This document shows positions 47,360 to 57,983 of a stretch of DNA of 64,000 nucleotides, piece after piece (positions within the stretch are counted from its first letter, which is position 1; each line of letters begins with the position of its first letter). The stretch covers positions 2,718,001-2,782,000 of the forward strand of contig NZ_JASJPW010000001.1 of the NCBI RefSeq assembly GCF_030052995.1, read 5' to 3'. The notes under the pieces are model-generated. The model saw nothing but the letters and a program-made list of their open reading frames with translations, made no database searches and was not told the origin of the DNA. The DNA comes from Gemmobacter sp. 24YEA27 (GTDB lineage: Bacteria > Pseudomonadota > Alphaproteobacteria > Rhodobacterales > Rhodobacteraceae). A program made the position numbers and the translations under genes.

Positions 47360-47404
47360 TTGTATTTCTTTTTGTAGCATATCAGCCAGATTGTACCAAT
47401 ACAA
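47360..47404. promoter_or_regulatory. TTGTA repeats, candidate MocR operator
   Basis: TTGTA occurs at 47360-47364, 47372-47376 and 47391-47395. The last forms an inverted repeat TTGTACCAATACAA (47391-47404). They fill the 87-bp divergent region between the mocR and DUF1127 genes. Confidence 0.55.
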
Positions 47405-47416
47405 GGCATAACAGAA

Positions 47417-47644
47417 ATGACCTGGCAATCCGCCCCCTCCCGCTCTGCGCCTTTGTCGCGGCTTGACCGGTTGCCGCCGGTATCGCGCCTGCTGGTCACA
47501 ATTGGCCTCGGTCTGGCGCGGTGGCAGAGCCGAAAGCGCACGCGCCTGTCGCTGGCCCGGCTGGATGATCACCTGTTGCGCGATATCGGCATGGCGCCAG
47601 TGACGCGCGACAGCGAAGTGGCAAAGCCGTTCTGGCGCGCGTGA
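47417..47644 (+). CDS. DUF1127 (YjiS-like) small protein
   Basis: A 75-aa protein ending in a DUF1127 domain (ARWQSRKRTRLSLARLDDHL, then LRDIGMAP). Such Arg-rich proteins are widespread in alphaproteobacteria; some affect phosphate/carbon metabolism and RNA turnover. Divergent from the MocR gene and followed by a strong terminator, so it is a single-gene unit. Confidence 0.8.
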   Translation: MTWQSAPSRSAPLSRLDRLPPVSRLLVTIGLGLARWQSRKRTRLSLARLDDHLLRDIGMAPVTRDSEVAKPFWRA

Positions 47645-47702
47645 TCGCGGGCGCAAAAGCGCCGCGAAATCGCCTCCCTCCCCTAATTGAACCCCTGAGA
47701 CT

Positions 47703-47729
47703 GGGGCCGGATTTCCGGCCCCTCTTTTT
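47703..47729 (+). terminator. Terminator after the DUF1127 gene
   Basis: Stem GGGGCCGG (47703-47710) with CCGGCCCC (47715-47722), loop ATTT, then TCTTTTT. Confidence 0.88.
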
Positions 47730-47800
47730 CATTGTGGCTTCCGGATCGGCTGCCCCTGTCTGCCCCCCCGCCCCCGAAAACCTGCTGCGCAAAAGAAAAA

Positions 47801-47824
47801 GGGCCCCGCAAGCGGAGCCCTTTT
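47801..47824 (-). terminator. Terminator downstream of the Hint/RTX gene
   Basis: On the minus strand GGGCTCCGC pairs with GCGGGGCCC around TT, followed by TTTTTC. Flanked by AAAAA/TTTT on both sides, so it may work in both directions. Confidence 0.75.
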
Positions 47825-47889
47825 CCTCTCATCCAGCGGATTGCTCCGCCGGAGTCGCTGCATAAACCGTGGTGCCGGGCCCTCAGGGC

Positions 47890-50396
47890 TCAGCGGGCGA
47901 GCAGTTTCGCCTCATGCTTTTTCAAGGTGCGACGGGCAGCATGGTAATTGCCGAGGCCTTCTTCGGTCTTCAGATCCGGGAAGAGTTCGAAGATCTCGTT
48001 ACGTTGCGCATTGCCCATGCCTTTCAGCGTGTAATCGCCGGGCTGGAAGCTTTCGGTCCAGGCACCGTTCGACAGCACGACCTCGTGGCGGTCACACATG
48101 AAGTGAATATAGCTGACACCGATCGACTCGATCTGGTGGATGCCGTTCGAGCCGACAAGATGCTTGGCCGAGACCAGCACTTCATGCTCGTCGAAGTAAA
48201 GCTGGGTGCGGTCATTGGCAACGAGCAGACGGTGGTTCGGCGAGACCAGCATGTCACGCTCGGGCAGACCATTGCCAAGACTGTGCGCCTTGACCAGAAT
48301 CGGCTGCAGGTGGCTGTCAACGCGCAGCTGCTGCCCGGTCAGGGCCTTTTCACCGATCCAGCGGATCTCCTGGATGCCGTTGTCGCGGGTGATCACCCGG
48401 TCACCGGCGCGCAACTCCTCGACCGGCACTTCACCACGCGGCGTCGCGATCAGCGTGCCGGGGGTAAAGCAGGGGATGACATTCTCGATATTGCGGAAGT
48501 CGAGATGACCAACCTCATTGCCGTCACGGTCCAGGAAATGGACGCGGCCGTTTTCCGGGTTTTCCTCGTCATAGACGATGCGCAGCGGGCCGGCGCCTGA
48601 AAGGTCGAGCGTGTCGTAATCGTCGCCCTCTTCGCCGCCGTCAATAAAGCTGCCGATCCCGGCGCCCTGGTTCTCGACAATGATCGTGTCGCGATCTGCA
48701 CCACCGAAAACCGTGTCGCCGCCGCCGCTCAGGACAATTGTATCATTTCCGGCGCCGCCGAAGATGACATTATTCCCCTCGCCGCCGAACAGCTGATCCG
48801 CGCCGGACCCGCCGAACAGCGTGTCGTCACCGGCCCCGCCATAAAGCGTGTCGTCGCCGCTGCCGCCGAAAAGGATGTCGTCGCCCGCGCCGCCATAGAG
48901 CAGGTCATTGCCGGAGCCGCCATAGAGGATGTCGTCGCCGTCATCGCCATGCAGCACGTCATCGCCTGATCCGCCGTAAATCTGATCATCGCCGCTGCCG
49001 CCGTAGACGGTGTCATTGCCCGCCCCGCGAGAACGGTGTCATTGCCGGCGCCGGCATAGATACGGTCATCATCCGGGCCATCGCCCGGGATGATCGCGTC
49101 ACCGGCATCGACCTCATCCCCATCGGCATCAATATAGCCAGGCCCGATCAGGTCGTCGCCATCGGTGCCCGTGATAATGCCATCGCGGCCGGTGGCGGGA
49201 TTGACGGTGACGAAGATCGTCGCGGTATCGGTGCCGCCATTCCCGTCCGAGATTTCATAGCCGATCTCGGCGGTGCCGGTGAAACCCGGGTTCGGCGTAA
49301 AGCGGATACCGCCATCGGGCAGCAGCTCGACCGTGCCATTGGGCGAGGTCGGCGTCCCAACCAGCGACAGGGTGTCGCCATCGACATCTGTGTCATTGGT
49401 CAGCGGATAAATCACGACCGGGGTGCTGCCGGTGGTCGAGGCAAAATCGTCATTCGCCACCGGATCGTCATTCACCGGATGCACCGTCACCGTCACCGTG
49501 GTCGAGGCCGTCATCCCGTCCGGATCGGTGATGGTGTAAGTGATGGTGTCTTCGCCGTTGAAATCGGGGTTCGGACGATAGATCAGCACGCCATTGTCGC
49601 CGATCTCGACGGTGCCATTGCCGGCACTCGCGCTGGTCACGGTCAGAGCACCGCCCTCGGGATCGCTGTCATTGGCGAGGACGTCGATCTCCACCACGCC
49701 ATCCTCATCCACCTCGGCGATGTCGGGATTTGCAATCGGCGGCTCGCCGACCGGGTGGTTGTCAACGCTGTCCGAGACCCAGAAATGGCCGACCGTGCCT
49801 TCGAAATGGCTGGTGACTTCGGGGTTCAGTGGGTCGGAGGTGGTTTCCTGGCCGCCGCCGAGGATCCAGGGCTGGCCGTAATCGGCCATCACCAGGGTCA
49901 CATCAGGCGAAGTCGGCTGCGAGCTGACGCCGCCGGTGGTGGTATTGGTGACATTAAGCTGGCCGCCGGCACCGCCCTGATCCCAGGAGAAGGTCAGGTC
50001 AATCGTGTCGCCGGGCGTAAAGAACCCCGGGCCGGTGGTGTAAACAGTGTCGCCCGAACCGCTTTCGCTGGTGACGATCACTGCGCCATCCGGGGTAACC
50101 TCGATGCGGAAGCTGCCCTCGTGATCGCCGGCGGTGTCACGCGACACAACGGTCTGATTTTCGCTCAGCGGGCTGGCAGTCGGGGTAAAGCTGATACCGA
50201 CAGTGCCGCTCGACAGCTGGAAATCCATGTGAGGATCGAATTTCACATAGCCGGTTTGGCCGTCCAGATTGAGGTTGCCGTCACTGACGGTCGCCCCGCC
50301 GGTCAGGCCACCATTCTGCTCGCCATGCGAAGGGGCTTCGTCACGGATGAGGTGCGTCGTCGGTTCTTCGAAGTTGTAAAGTGCGATAACAGGCAT
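47890..50396 (-). pseudogene. Hint-domain RTX surface/secreted protein, frameshifted
   Basis: Order of domains: LamG-like N-terminal module (~1-230), two Ig/cadherin-like repeats (ANPDIAEVDEDGVVEIDVLA and ANDDFASTTGSTPVVIYPLT), about ten RTX nonapeptides (GGSGDDTLYGGAGDDTLFGG), and a C-terminal Hint module starting CFTPGTLIATPRGEVPVEEL, with SPNHRLLV. Expected to be exported by a type I system through Ca-binding RTX repeats. No signal peptide. The frame breaks at NDTVLAG; one base added to the C4 run at 49023-49026 gives LAGAGNDTVYGG and one ~835-aa protein. Start follows GAGGACCTGAG. Confidence 0.85.
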
Positions 50397-51289
50397 CTCA
50401 GGTCCTCGTACATTCCGACAACGAAATCCGTCGCCGCAAATCCCATCCAGAAACGACCCGAAATGGTCGTCTTAAACTCCTGCAACGGGCACAATCGCAC
50501 GCTAATACCGAGCGAACCCGTCGAATGGAGGTGGATGGGATGAGGGTATGCCGGCCTGTAAAAGACCTTACCCGCAAAAGCGGGCTTCCGGAATACCGGT
50601 ATCGGCAGCACTCTCGTCACCACTCTGGTGCCTTGCGGCACACCACCAACATACGACCGCCCCCACGGCCCATACGTCTTGCAGCTGACGATCAATATCT
50701 AGCTTTGCTTTGCCCCGGAAGGAAGCGGAAAAGGCGCAAATTGCGACAGGAAGGTGTTCTTCCGCAGGACAGAACCAGTCCTCCAAGGCGAGTATGAGGG
50801 CATTTCCGGCAGGGCAATTGTTTCCGCGTCAGAGACAGATCCAGTCAGAATTTCAGAAAATTTCAGTAGAATTCTCCAAGAACTTTCGAAATCTCTGCTC
50901 AGAAGCCTGCGGAACCGGCCAGATGGCCGGGATTTGTTGCCTGAATCAGAACAGCCCGCAACAACCCGGCCGCGAATTAATCATGCCCCGAAAAGCCAAA
51001 GTGATTGTGTTCCCCTCGTGATGTCGCGTTGCCAAAGCCTGATCAGTAAGCTGGTTTAGATGTATTAACGCTCACCTGAGCAACATTGACCCGAGGGAAA
51101 CCTGCGAATCATCTGTCCCGATGCAGCGCTCCCACGGGGGATCCGCCTCAGATTCGCCACATTGCACCCCCTGCCCGGCGCAAAGCCCCAAAGCCGCGCC
51201 GGGCCAGGCGAGACGCATGGAGCGACACACCTCTCCTGATACATCTCCATACGCATCCATATTCGCGCCAGACGCGCGCGAGCGCGCTG
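50397..51289. other. Long intergenic region without a supported gene
   Basis: An 893-bp region between the Hint/RTX start and lrp. Open frames here (for example 50525-50797 and 50710-51021) have rare-codon, low-complexity products, no family match and no consistent ribosome-binding site. The proximal part presumably contains the Hint/RTX promoter. Base composition is mixed and less GC-rich than neighbours. Confidence 0.5.
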
Positions 51290-51730
51290 TCAGATGACGC
51301 TGCGGATGGCGAAGCTGGAATTGATCCGGGTGACGCCCGGCAGGCGCGACAGGATCTCTTTATGGATCCGCTCATAATCGCCGGGGTTCTCGGCCTCGAG
51401 ATGGAGAAGGTAGTCTTCTTCGCCGGTCATCAGCCAGCATTGCCGGATCTCGGGGTGTTTGCGGACCTCGGCCTCAAAGGCGTTCAGGATCTCTTCGGTC
51501 TGGCGCGAGAGGCTGATCCGCACGATCACCACATGGCGGCTTTCCGAGGCAGGGCCCGCCACCAGCGCCGTGTAGCCGCGAATGGTGCCGTTTTCTTCAA
51601 GCATCCGCACCCGGCGCAGGCAGGCGGAAGGCGAGAGCCCGACCTCTGCCGCCAGCGCGACATTGGACATGCGGGCATCGCGGCGCAGCGCCCGAATCAA
51701 GGCGCGGTCGATACGATCGATCTCTGACAT
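51290..51730 (-). CDS. Lrp/AsnC-family regulator
   Basis: A 146-aa regulator. HTH (IDRALIRALRRDARMSNVAL ... VGLSPSACLRRVRMLEENG) plus RAM ligand domain (HVVIVRISLSRQTEEIL, GEEDYLLHLEAENPGDYERI). Divergent from dadA with a 164-bp AT-rich gap, the usual position of the alanine-responsive activator DadR. ATG 51730 matches the family start; the frame opens to 51793 without similarity. Confidence 0.9.
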   Translation of the reverse strand: MSEIDRIDRALIRALRRDARMSNVALAAEVGLSPSACLRRVRMLEENGTIRGYTALVAGPASESRHVVIVRISLSRQTEEILNAFEAEVRKHPEIRQCWLMTGEEDYLLHLEAENPGDYERIHKEILSRLPGVTRINSSFAIRSVI

Positions 51731-51894
51731 GAAATTGCACACAGCGCCGGATTGTTTCACTAATGACCGAATAATCGCATAATATTGCGTCAATCAACAG
51801 GACATTCGATCAATGATCAACGAGCATCGGGGGAAATCGGCGTATTGGTCAGGTCCCGGCTGAAGATCGGGTCCGGCAGCAGGGGAAGATCAGA

Positions 51895-53145
51895 ATGAAA
51901 GTCATCGTTCTTGGCGGTGGGGTCGTGGGCATCACCTCGGCCTGGTATCTGGCCAAGGCCGGCCATGAGGTCACGGTGATCGACCGCGAGGACGGCCCGG
52001 CGCTGGAGACTTCTTTCGCCAATGCGGGTGAGGTGTCGTTTGGCTATTGCAGCCCTTGGGCCGCGCCGGGGATCCCCCTGAAAGCGATCAAATGGGTGAT
52101 GATGGAACATGCCCCTCTGATCCTGAAGCTGAAGATCGACACGGCGATGATCGGCTGGCTGTTCAAACTGCTCGGGAACTGCACCGCCTCGCGCTATGCG
52201 ATCAACAAGAGCCGGATGCTCAGGATTGCGGATTATTCGCGCGAGAGCTTTGCCCAGATCCGCCAGGAGACCGGAATTCAATATGATCACGGCATGAAGG
52301 GCACGCTGCAGCTGTTCCGCACCGAGGCGCAGCTGGAGGCCTCGGCCAAGGATGTGAAGGCGCTGAAGGCGGATGGCATCCCCTGCGAGCTGCTCGACCC
52401 GGAAGGCTGTATTGCAGTGGAGCCCGGCCTCGCCCATGTGAAAGACCGGATCGTGGGCGGGCTGCGCACGCCGCTTGACGAGACCGGGGATTGCTTCAAA
52501 TTCACCACTGCGCTGGCGGCTTTGTTGGTGGAAAAGGGCGTGACCTTCCGCTGGGGCGAGACGATCGAGCATATCGTCACCGAGGGCGGGCGGGCGACCG
52601 GGGTCAGGACCGATAAGGGTCTGGTAACGGCAGATGCGGTGGTGGTTTGCCTCGGCTCTTACTCGCCGCAGATCCTGAAGCCGATGGGGATCAGGCTGCC
52701 GGTCTATCCGGTGAAGGGCTATTCGCTGACCATCCCGATCGCGGACCCGGCGCGGGCCCCGGAATCGACCATCATGGACGAGACCTACAAGATCGCGATC
52801 ACGCGGCTGGGCGACCGGATCCGGGTCGGCGGTATGGCCGAAATCTCCGGCTATAATGACCGGCTTGATGCGAAACGGCGCCGGACGCTCGAGCATTCCG
52901 TGATGGATCTCTTCCCGGGTGGCGATCCGAAACAGGCCTCGTTCTGGACCGGGCTCCGCCCGATGACACCGGATGGCACACCGGTGATCGGGGGAACAAA
53001 AGTTCAGGGGCTGTTCCTCAATACCGGTCATGGGACGCTGGGCTGGACGATGAGCTGCGGCTCGGGTCGGGTGCTGGCGGATCTGGTTTCGGGGCGCGCG
53101 CCGGAGATCGACACGAAGGATCTCGCGATCAGCCGCTACGCCTGA
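51895..53145 (+). CDS. dadA: D-amino acid dehydrogenase
   Basis: A 416-aa FAD-dependent dehydrogenase oxidising D-alanine and other D-amino acids to keto acids, passing electrons to the respiratory chain. ADP-binding motif [20 protein letters not shown] at the N-terminus and the C-terminal FAD motif [16 protein letters not shown]. No dadX racemase is adjacent. Divergent Lrp-type gene suggests amino-acid-responsive control. Confidence 0.92.
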   Translation: MKVIVLGGGVVGITSAWYLAKAGHEVTVIDREDGPALETSFANAGEVSFGYCSPWAAPGIPLKAIKWVMMEHAPLILKLKIDTAMIGWLFKLLGNCTASRYAINKSRMLRIADYSRESFAQIRQETGIQYDHGMKGTLQLFRTEAQLEASAKDVKALKADGIPCELLDPEGCIAVEPGLAHVKDRIVGGLRTPLDETGDCFKFTTALAALLVEKGVTFRWGETIEHIVTEGGRATGVRTDKGLVTADAVVVCLGSYSPQILKPMGIRLPVYPVKGYSLTIPIADPARAPESTIMDETYKIAITRLGDRIRVGGMAEISGYNDRLDAKRRRTLEHSVMDLFPGGDPKQASFWTGLRPMTPDGTPVIGGTKVQGLFLNTGHGTLGWTMSCGSGRVLADLVSGRAPEIDTKDLAISRYA

Positions 53146-53209
53146 GGCTGGTGCCGAAGACAGAATGACCTTCAGGGCATTTTTGCCTGCGGCCTGGGAG
53201 GTAAGCCGG

Positions 53210-53229
53210 GCGCCCCTGCGGGGCGCTTT
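53210..53229 (+). terminator. Terminator after dadA
   Basis: Stem GCGCCCC (53210-53216) with GGGGCGC (53220-53226), loop TGC, then TTT. Confidence 0.75.
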
Positions 53230-53252
53230 GCCTTCGGCAGGTGGGCAAACTA

Positions 53253-53800
53253 TTAGCTGTATAGTTCCGTCACCCGGTGGATCGGATTCAGCATAAATCT
53301 TTCAGGCCCTGAAGCCCGGACATTGCGAATGTATTTGCAGGGCGTCACGCCGCTGAGCGGCCTGACGCTGTGAGCGAGATTGTAAGCCGATATGAAGTCG
53401 GCGAGATGAGCTCGCAACTTTTCGTGCCTGTCGTAATGGAAGCGTTTGACGATGGCCTCCTCGTTCGTGCGGTTGATGCGTTCGACCTGGCGATTGATCC
53501 AGGGGTGACTGGGCTTTGCCAGCCAGTGCCCGACCTCACCGGTAATGTTGAAGCGTATCGGCCGGGAGCAGATGCTATTCCGGTTCTGAGGCCGCTCTGC
53601 GAACGGAATGCCGTAATCGGTGAGAATGCTGTGAACCCAGATCAGGGCATGGCCCCAACCATGTGGTGAAGGAAACCCAAGGCCGTCTTCCTGTCAGCTT
53701 TATCGATGAGTTGGGTCACTGTGCACATGCTCCTGCGCTCAACGCCGCGATACATCGTCTGTGCGATTCCGGCGGCTGTCATGGCTGGCCGAAAGGCTCC
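53253..53800 (-). mobile_element. IS481-family transposase remnant
   Basis: On the minus strand the frame ending at 53253 reads HSILTDYGIPFAE, HPWINRQVERINRTNEEAIV, KRFHYDRHEKLRAHLADFIS and LNPIHRVTELYS. This is the C-terminal part of an IS481 transposase (family pattern HPWTNGQVERMNRT). Upstream, VTQLIDKADRKTALGFLHHM near 53650-53700 is in another frame. The element is frameshifted and lacks its N-terminus. Its upper limit is approximate; 53800-54295 has no clear gene. Confidence 0.75.
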
Positions 53801-54222
53801 CCGATCCTCTTCCGCCCCCCCTCTTTGACCTGGCGTATTCTGGCTGCCGGACAGATCTGCCGCCGATGGCAGAAGGTCGGGATTTCCGGGCAGACGTGCG
53901 GCGTGACCAGCATCTGACGCGGCCGCGACGATGTATTCGGCGCTGTCAGAGCCGCGGTCTGCCGCGAGTGTCAGGCGCCGGGCCGATACTGGCGAGAGGC
54001 GATTAAGCATTGCGCGCGCCGGAGGAGCGTCCCTCGCCGCTGAAACCGACTTCGGCATCGCGGTTGCGGTATGTGGGTGCCGTGCCGGGACGTGCTCCTC
54101 GGGGTCGACGTCGCTGAACAGCGATCCCGTCGCCGCGTCCGGTCCACGCATCGCCACCTCCGTCCGGCCAGGGGGCATGAATCATGTTCTTCGAGGGGCG
54201 ATCTCGGGTGTCCGGGCAGGAT

Positions 54223-54618
54223 TTACATAGCGGCCTGCCAAAGCCGGAGAGCGATCCTGGGCCAGACATCCCCAACCGAAAAGACCGTCCTGCGAGTGGT
54301 GGAGATAAAGAAAGCCATCAGGCTCCTGAAAGGAGCAGGCAAATCCTTGGCCGCTGTTGAGCTCATACCCGGCGGAGGTTTTCGTGTCCTGGCATCACAC
54401 CCGGCTTCGACCACGCCGAAAATGCCGCCCAACCCTTTCGACAAGCTTTTAGAATAATTCGTACCAAGAGTCTCAGATACGTGCGGCGATACATCGACAG
54501 TGAAGGCCGGGAGCGCATTAACTCCCGCCGCGCTGAGCAACCTCAGATTGCCCTTCGGGATCAGCGCCATCACAGGCGCCAGAACCAGCCCGTAAGCCGC
54601 CACCGTCCACCCCGTCAT
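54223..54618 (-). CDS. Third gene of the lysis cassette, chimeric after ~30 residues
   Basis: A 131-aa frame. Its start overlaps the holin stop as ATGA. The first ~30 residues (MTGWTVAAYGLVLAPVMALI, then PKGNLRLL) form one hydrophobic segment, plausible for a phage lysis protein. The rest is antisense to the small rightward frame ending at 54457 and looks random. So the gene is probably truncated by a recombination junction near 54470-54530. Confidence 0.35.
   Translation of the reverse strand: MTGWTVAAYGLVLAPVMALIPKGNLRLLSAAGVNALPAFTVDVSPHVSETLGTNYSKSLSKGLGGIFGVVEAGCDARTRKPPPGMSSTAAKDLPAPFRSLMAFFISTTRRTVFSVGDVWPRIALRLWQAAM
54296..54457 (+). CDS. Small phage/island-type protein remnant
   Basis: From GTG 54296 the frame reads VVEIKKAIRLLKGAGKSLAA ... 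GGGFRVLA ... NPFDKLLE, 53 aa. The layout (basic helix, short beta turn, NPFD/W-type end) resembles small proteins found beside phage or island recombinases in alphaproteobacteria. The start is uncertain and has no clear ribosome-binding site. Confidence 0.4.
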   Translation: MVEIKKAIRLLKGAGKSLAAVELIPGGGFRVLASHPASTTPKMPPNPFDKLLE

Positions 54619-54806
54619 CTTTGCCAGCCAAAGCGGACCGCCAGTGCATAGCCGGCTTCGGCCAGCGCGCCGAGTGTTGTTCCGATCATCAGCGCCAGAT
54701 CCGGGTCAAGCGCCATCTCGCGCCCAAGGCCCGGATCGATCACACCGTAAGCCACCAGCGCCCCCGAGACATAGCGCGCGAGTATGCGGGCCATAACAGC
54801 CGTCAT
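54615..54806 (-). CDS. Putative phage holin (Pam3-gp28-like)
   Basis: A 63-aa protein (ARILARYVSGALVAYGVIDP, then LMIGTTLGALAEAGYALAVR) with two weakly hydrophobic helices. It resembles the small holins paired with amidases in Rhodobacteraceae phages. ATGA overlaps with the amidase upstream and the third gene downstream show a compact lysis cassette. Would form membrane pores for endolysin release. Confidence 0.65.
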   Translation of the reverse strand: MTAVMARILARYVSGALVAYGVIDPGLGREMALDPDLALMIGTTLGALAEAGYALAVRFGWQR

Positions 54807-55396
54807 GCGAAACTCCTGTTTTGACGTGAGAAAATCCGTGCGATCAGCGCGATAATGCTGGCGAGAAGGCCGTCGCGCGCGCGGGTTTCTTGCGCAGGCA
54901 GCGGGGCGGCGATCAGCGCGCGCAGCCGGTCACCGGTCTCGATTGCGGGCCCGGGGGCAACCATGCCAGGCAGCCAGGTCACATCCCATTTGCCGCGCTG
55001 CGCGATGCCGAGTGTCGGTTGTACCTCGGCATGGGTCAGTACCGTACAGGGGCCAAGTGAAATGGCGTAACGCGCGCAGAGCACGCGGCAAAGCCCGGCC
55101 AGGGCGCGCAATTGTGCCTCGGTGACCGGGGCGTGGCCGGGGCGGAACGGTTGCTCCACCGCGCCCGCCATCGCCGCCAGTGCGACGCCGATGCTGCCGG
55201 TGTTACAGTTGAGCGTATGGGCGGCGTATGCGCCCCTGACCATCCGCCCTTCATTGGCGGCAACCGGGAACTGTCCCGGATGAACCTTGCCGGCCCCGTC
55301 GATCACATAGTGATAATGGTGCAGGTCAAGCCCGGTTGGCTGATGCGGGCCGCCGGTCCAGTGGATGATGATGCGCTGCAAGTGACCCCTCCGCAA
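54803..55396 (-). CDS. N-acetylmuramoyl-L-alanine amidase (endolysin)
   Basis: A 197-aa amidase_2/PGRP-like endolysin that cleaves peptidoglycan stem peptides. Zn-site motifs: RIIIHWTGG, TVLTHAEV, and the catalytic region QRGKWDVTW; core HYHYVIDGAGKV and NCNTGSIGVALAAM. No signal peptide, in line with holin-dependent release. The C-terminal end has a hydrophobic stretch (LLASIIALIARIF). First gene of the lysis cassette; no phage structural genes are present. Confidence 0.85.
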   Translation of the reverse strand: MRRGHLQRIIIHWTGGPHQPTGLDLHHYHYVIDGAGKVHPGQFPVAANEGRMVRGAYAAHTLNCNTGSIGVALAAMAGAVEQPFRPGHAPVTEAQLRALAGLCRVLCARYAISLGPCTVLTHAEVQPTLGIAQRGKWDVTWLPGMVAPGPAIETGDRLRALIAAPLPAQETRARDGLLASIIALIARIFSRQNRSFA

Positions 55397-55478
55397 AAGC
55401 TGCGGGGCCAGAGTGAGCGATTAATCTCTTAATAAGGGTTCCGCCGGGGATCGCCCCCGGCGGCAGGCGCGCAACGGA

Positions 55479-57806
55479 TCAGCGCCCAAATTTGCCCTTG
55501 AGCGCATCGGCAAAGGCATTGCCGCCGCCCGAGGATTGTGGCGACGAGGACATTGGCCGGTTGCTCTTTTGCGGGCTGCGGTCACGGGCCTGATCGCGGC
55601 CCGGACCGCGTTCTTCGCGCGCCGATTTCGCCGAGGCGCCGCCGTCTTTCTTCATCGTCAGCGCGATGCGTTTGCGGGGCACATCGACCTCGACCACAGT
55701 GACCTTCACCACATCCCCGGCCTTCACCACCTCATGCGGGTCCGAGACGAATTTGTCGGCCAGCTGGCTGACATGGACCAGCCCGTCCTGATGCACGCCG
55801 ATATCGACGAAGGCGCCAAAAGCCGCGACATTGGTGACGGTGCCTTCCAGCACCATGCCGGGTTTAAGATCTTTGATCTCTTCAATCCCATCCGCGAAGG
55901 TCGCGGTTTTGAATTCGGGACGCGGGTCGCGGCCCGGTTTTTCAAGTTCCGACAGGATGTCGCGCACCGTGGGCAGGCCGAATTTTTCATCGACAAACTG
56001 ACCGGGATTGAGCTGTTTCAGCGCCACACCATCGCCCATCAGGCTGCGGATGTCACGCCCGCAGGCGGCGACGATTTTACGGGCAACATCATAGGCTTCC
56101 GGGTGGACGGAGGAGGCATCCAGCGGCTCTTTCCCATCCGGGATGCGCAGGAATCCCGCCGCCTGTTCAAAGGCCTTTGGCCCGAGCCGTGCGACTTTCA
56201 ACAGCTCGCGCCGGCTTGCGAACGGCCCATTCGCATCGCGATGCGCGACGATGCTTTCGGCCAGCCCCTGCCCCACGCCCGACACCCGGGCGAGCAGCGG
56301 CGCTGAAGCCGTGTTGAGATCAACGCCGACCGCATTCACCGCATCCTCGACCACCGCGTCGAGGCTTTTCGCCAGCCGGTGCTGGTCGACATCATGCTGA
56401 TACTGGCCAACGCCGATCGATTTCGGCTCGATCTTCACCAGCTCCGCCAGAGGATCCTGCAGGCGCCGCGCGATGGAAACCGCGCCGCGCAAGGACACAT
56501 CCAGCCCCGGGAATTCCCGCGCCGCCAGTTCCGAAGCCGAATAGACCGAGGCGCCGGCCTCGGAGACCACCACCTTCACCGGTTTATGTGCGCCCGCAGG
56601 CAGCAAAGCCAGCAGATCGGCGACCATCTTTTCCGTCTCGCGGCTCGCCGTGCCATTGCCGATGGCGATCAGCTTGACGCCGAGATTGCCGATCAGCTTC
56701 GCAATCGCCACCTGGGCGCCGCGCAGATCGTTCTTCGGCTGGAAAGGATAAACCGTCTCGGTTGCCAGAAGCTTACCCGTGGCATCGACCACCGCAACCT
56801 TGACCCCGGTGCGGATGCCCGGATCAAGCCCCATCGTGGCCTTGCCGCCCGCCGGTGCCGCCAGCAGCAGATCTTTGAGATTGCGGGCAAAAACCCGGAT
56901 CGCTTCGGCCTCGGCTGCCTCGCGCAACTCCGCCATCAGATCCAGCGTCAGCGAGGTTTTCAGCTTGATCCGCCAAGCCCAGGCGCCCGCCTCGCGCAGA
57001 TATTTGTCGCCCGCGCCCGGGCCAGAGGCCAGCAGCACCGCCGCACAGGCGCGCTCGGACGGAGATTCGCCGCGGGCTGCCTCGGGGTCGATTTCCAGAT
57101 CAATCGTCAGCACATCTTCATTGCGGCCGCGCAGCATGGCGAGAACCCGGTGCGAGGGCGCGTCGCGGAAGGATTCGGTGTGATCGAAATAATCCGAGAA
57201 TTTCGCGCCAGCCGTCTCTTTCCCGGCCTGGACCTTAGACCTCAGCCGGCCTTCCTTGCGCATATGCTCGCGCAGTCTGCCCAGAAGCCCCGCATCCTCC
57301 GACAGCCCCTCGGCGATGATGTCGCGCGCGCCTTCCAGCGCGGATTTCGCATCTGCAAAGCCCTCGGTCAGGAACCCGGCTGCCAGCACCGCGGGATCGG
57401 CCCGGCGATCCGCGAGAATCGCATCAACGAGGCCCTGAAGCCCTGCCTCGCGCGCGATCATCGCCTTGGTGCGGCGCTTCGGCTTATAGGGAAGGTAAAT
57501 ATCTTCGAGCTCGGCCTTGGTCACCGCCCCGGCAATCGCACGGGCCAGATCGTCGGTCAGCTTGCCCTGATTCGTGATTTCACCAAGGATTGAGCCGCGC
57601 CGCGCCTCAAGCTCACGCAGATAGGTCAGCCGTTCTTCAAGTTTCCTCAGTTGCGTATCGTCCAGCCCGCCGGTCACTTCCTTGCGGTAGCGCGCGACGA
57701 ACGGCACCGTGGCCCCGCCATCCAGCAGCTCGACCGCCGCCACAACCTGCCGGGTCTGGGCCCCGATCTCGGCGGCGATGATTTCCGGAATACGGGCGAC
57801 AGACAT
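55479..57806 (-). CDS. tex: Tex family S1 RNA-binding transcription accessory protein
   Basis: A 775-aa protein. N-terminal helical Tex region, YqgF-like RNase H fold ([20 protein letters not shown]), helix-hairpin-helix domain ([20 protein letters not shown]), and C-terminal S1 domain ([22 protein letters not shown]). A basic tail rich in Ser/Gly/Arg follows (~715-775). ATG 57806 has GGAGGATTCGC before it; the longer frame to 58106 translates the antisense of tRNA-His and is rejected. Confidence 0.95.
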   Translation of the reverse strand: MSVARIPEIIAAEIGAQTRQVVAAVELLDGGATVPFVARYRKEVTGGLDDTQLRKLEERLTYLRELEARRGSILGEITNQGKLTDDLARAIAGAVTKAELEDIYLPYKPKRRTKAMIAREAGLQGLVDAILADRRADPAVLAAGFLTEGFADAKSALEGARDIIAEGLSEDAGLLGRLREHMRKEGRLRSKVQAGKETAGAKFSDYFDHTESFRDAPSHRVLAMLRGRNEDVLTIDLEIDPEAARGESPSERACAAVLLASGPGAGDKYLREAGAWAWRIKLKTSLTLDLMAELREAAEAEAIRVFARNLKDLLLAAPAGGKATMGLDPGIRTGVKVAVVDATGKLLATETVYPFQPKNDLRGAQVAIAKLIGNLGVKLIAIGNGTASRETEKMVADLLALLPAGAHKPVKVVVSEAGASVYSASELAAREFPGLDVSLRGAVSIARRLQDPLAELVKIEPKSIGVGQYQHDVDQHRLAKSLDAVVEDAVNAVGVDLNTASAPLLARVSGVGQGLAESIVAHRDANGPFASRRELLKVARLGPKAFEQAAGFLRIPDGKEPLDASSVHPEAYDVARKIVAACGRDIRSLMGDGVALKQLNPGQFVDEKFGLPTVRDILSELEKPGRDPRPEFKTATFADGIEEIKDLKPGMVLEGTVTNVAAFGAFVDIGVHQDGLVHVSQLADKFVSDPHEVVKAGDVVKVTVVEVDVPRKRIALTMKKDGGASAKSAREERGPGRDQARDRSPQKSNRPMSSSPQSSGGGNAFADALKGKFGR

Positions 57807-57983
57807 GCGAATCCTCCGAGACGAAACCGATAAGACAGGAGGGGCGAAAATAGCGGAGGTCCGGCGCAGGGCAAGCCCGGAAGAGGTCTGCCCTGCCCCG
57901 CAGGAGCTGATTTGGCCCGGGTGAAAATTCCTGCCGCTCTGCCCTTGCAATATCTTCAGCCGGGCGCTAATCAACCGCCAAGT

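Noticed and set aside
48721..49020. Tandem DNA repeat or CRISPR-like periodicity
   Set aside because: The periodicity encodes RTX nonapeptides on the minus strand; there are no spacers.
50525..51021. Two overlapping small plus-strand frames before lrp
   Set aside because: Unusual codon use, no domain, no convincing start signals.
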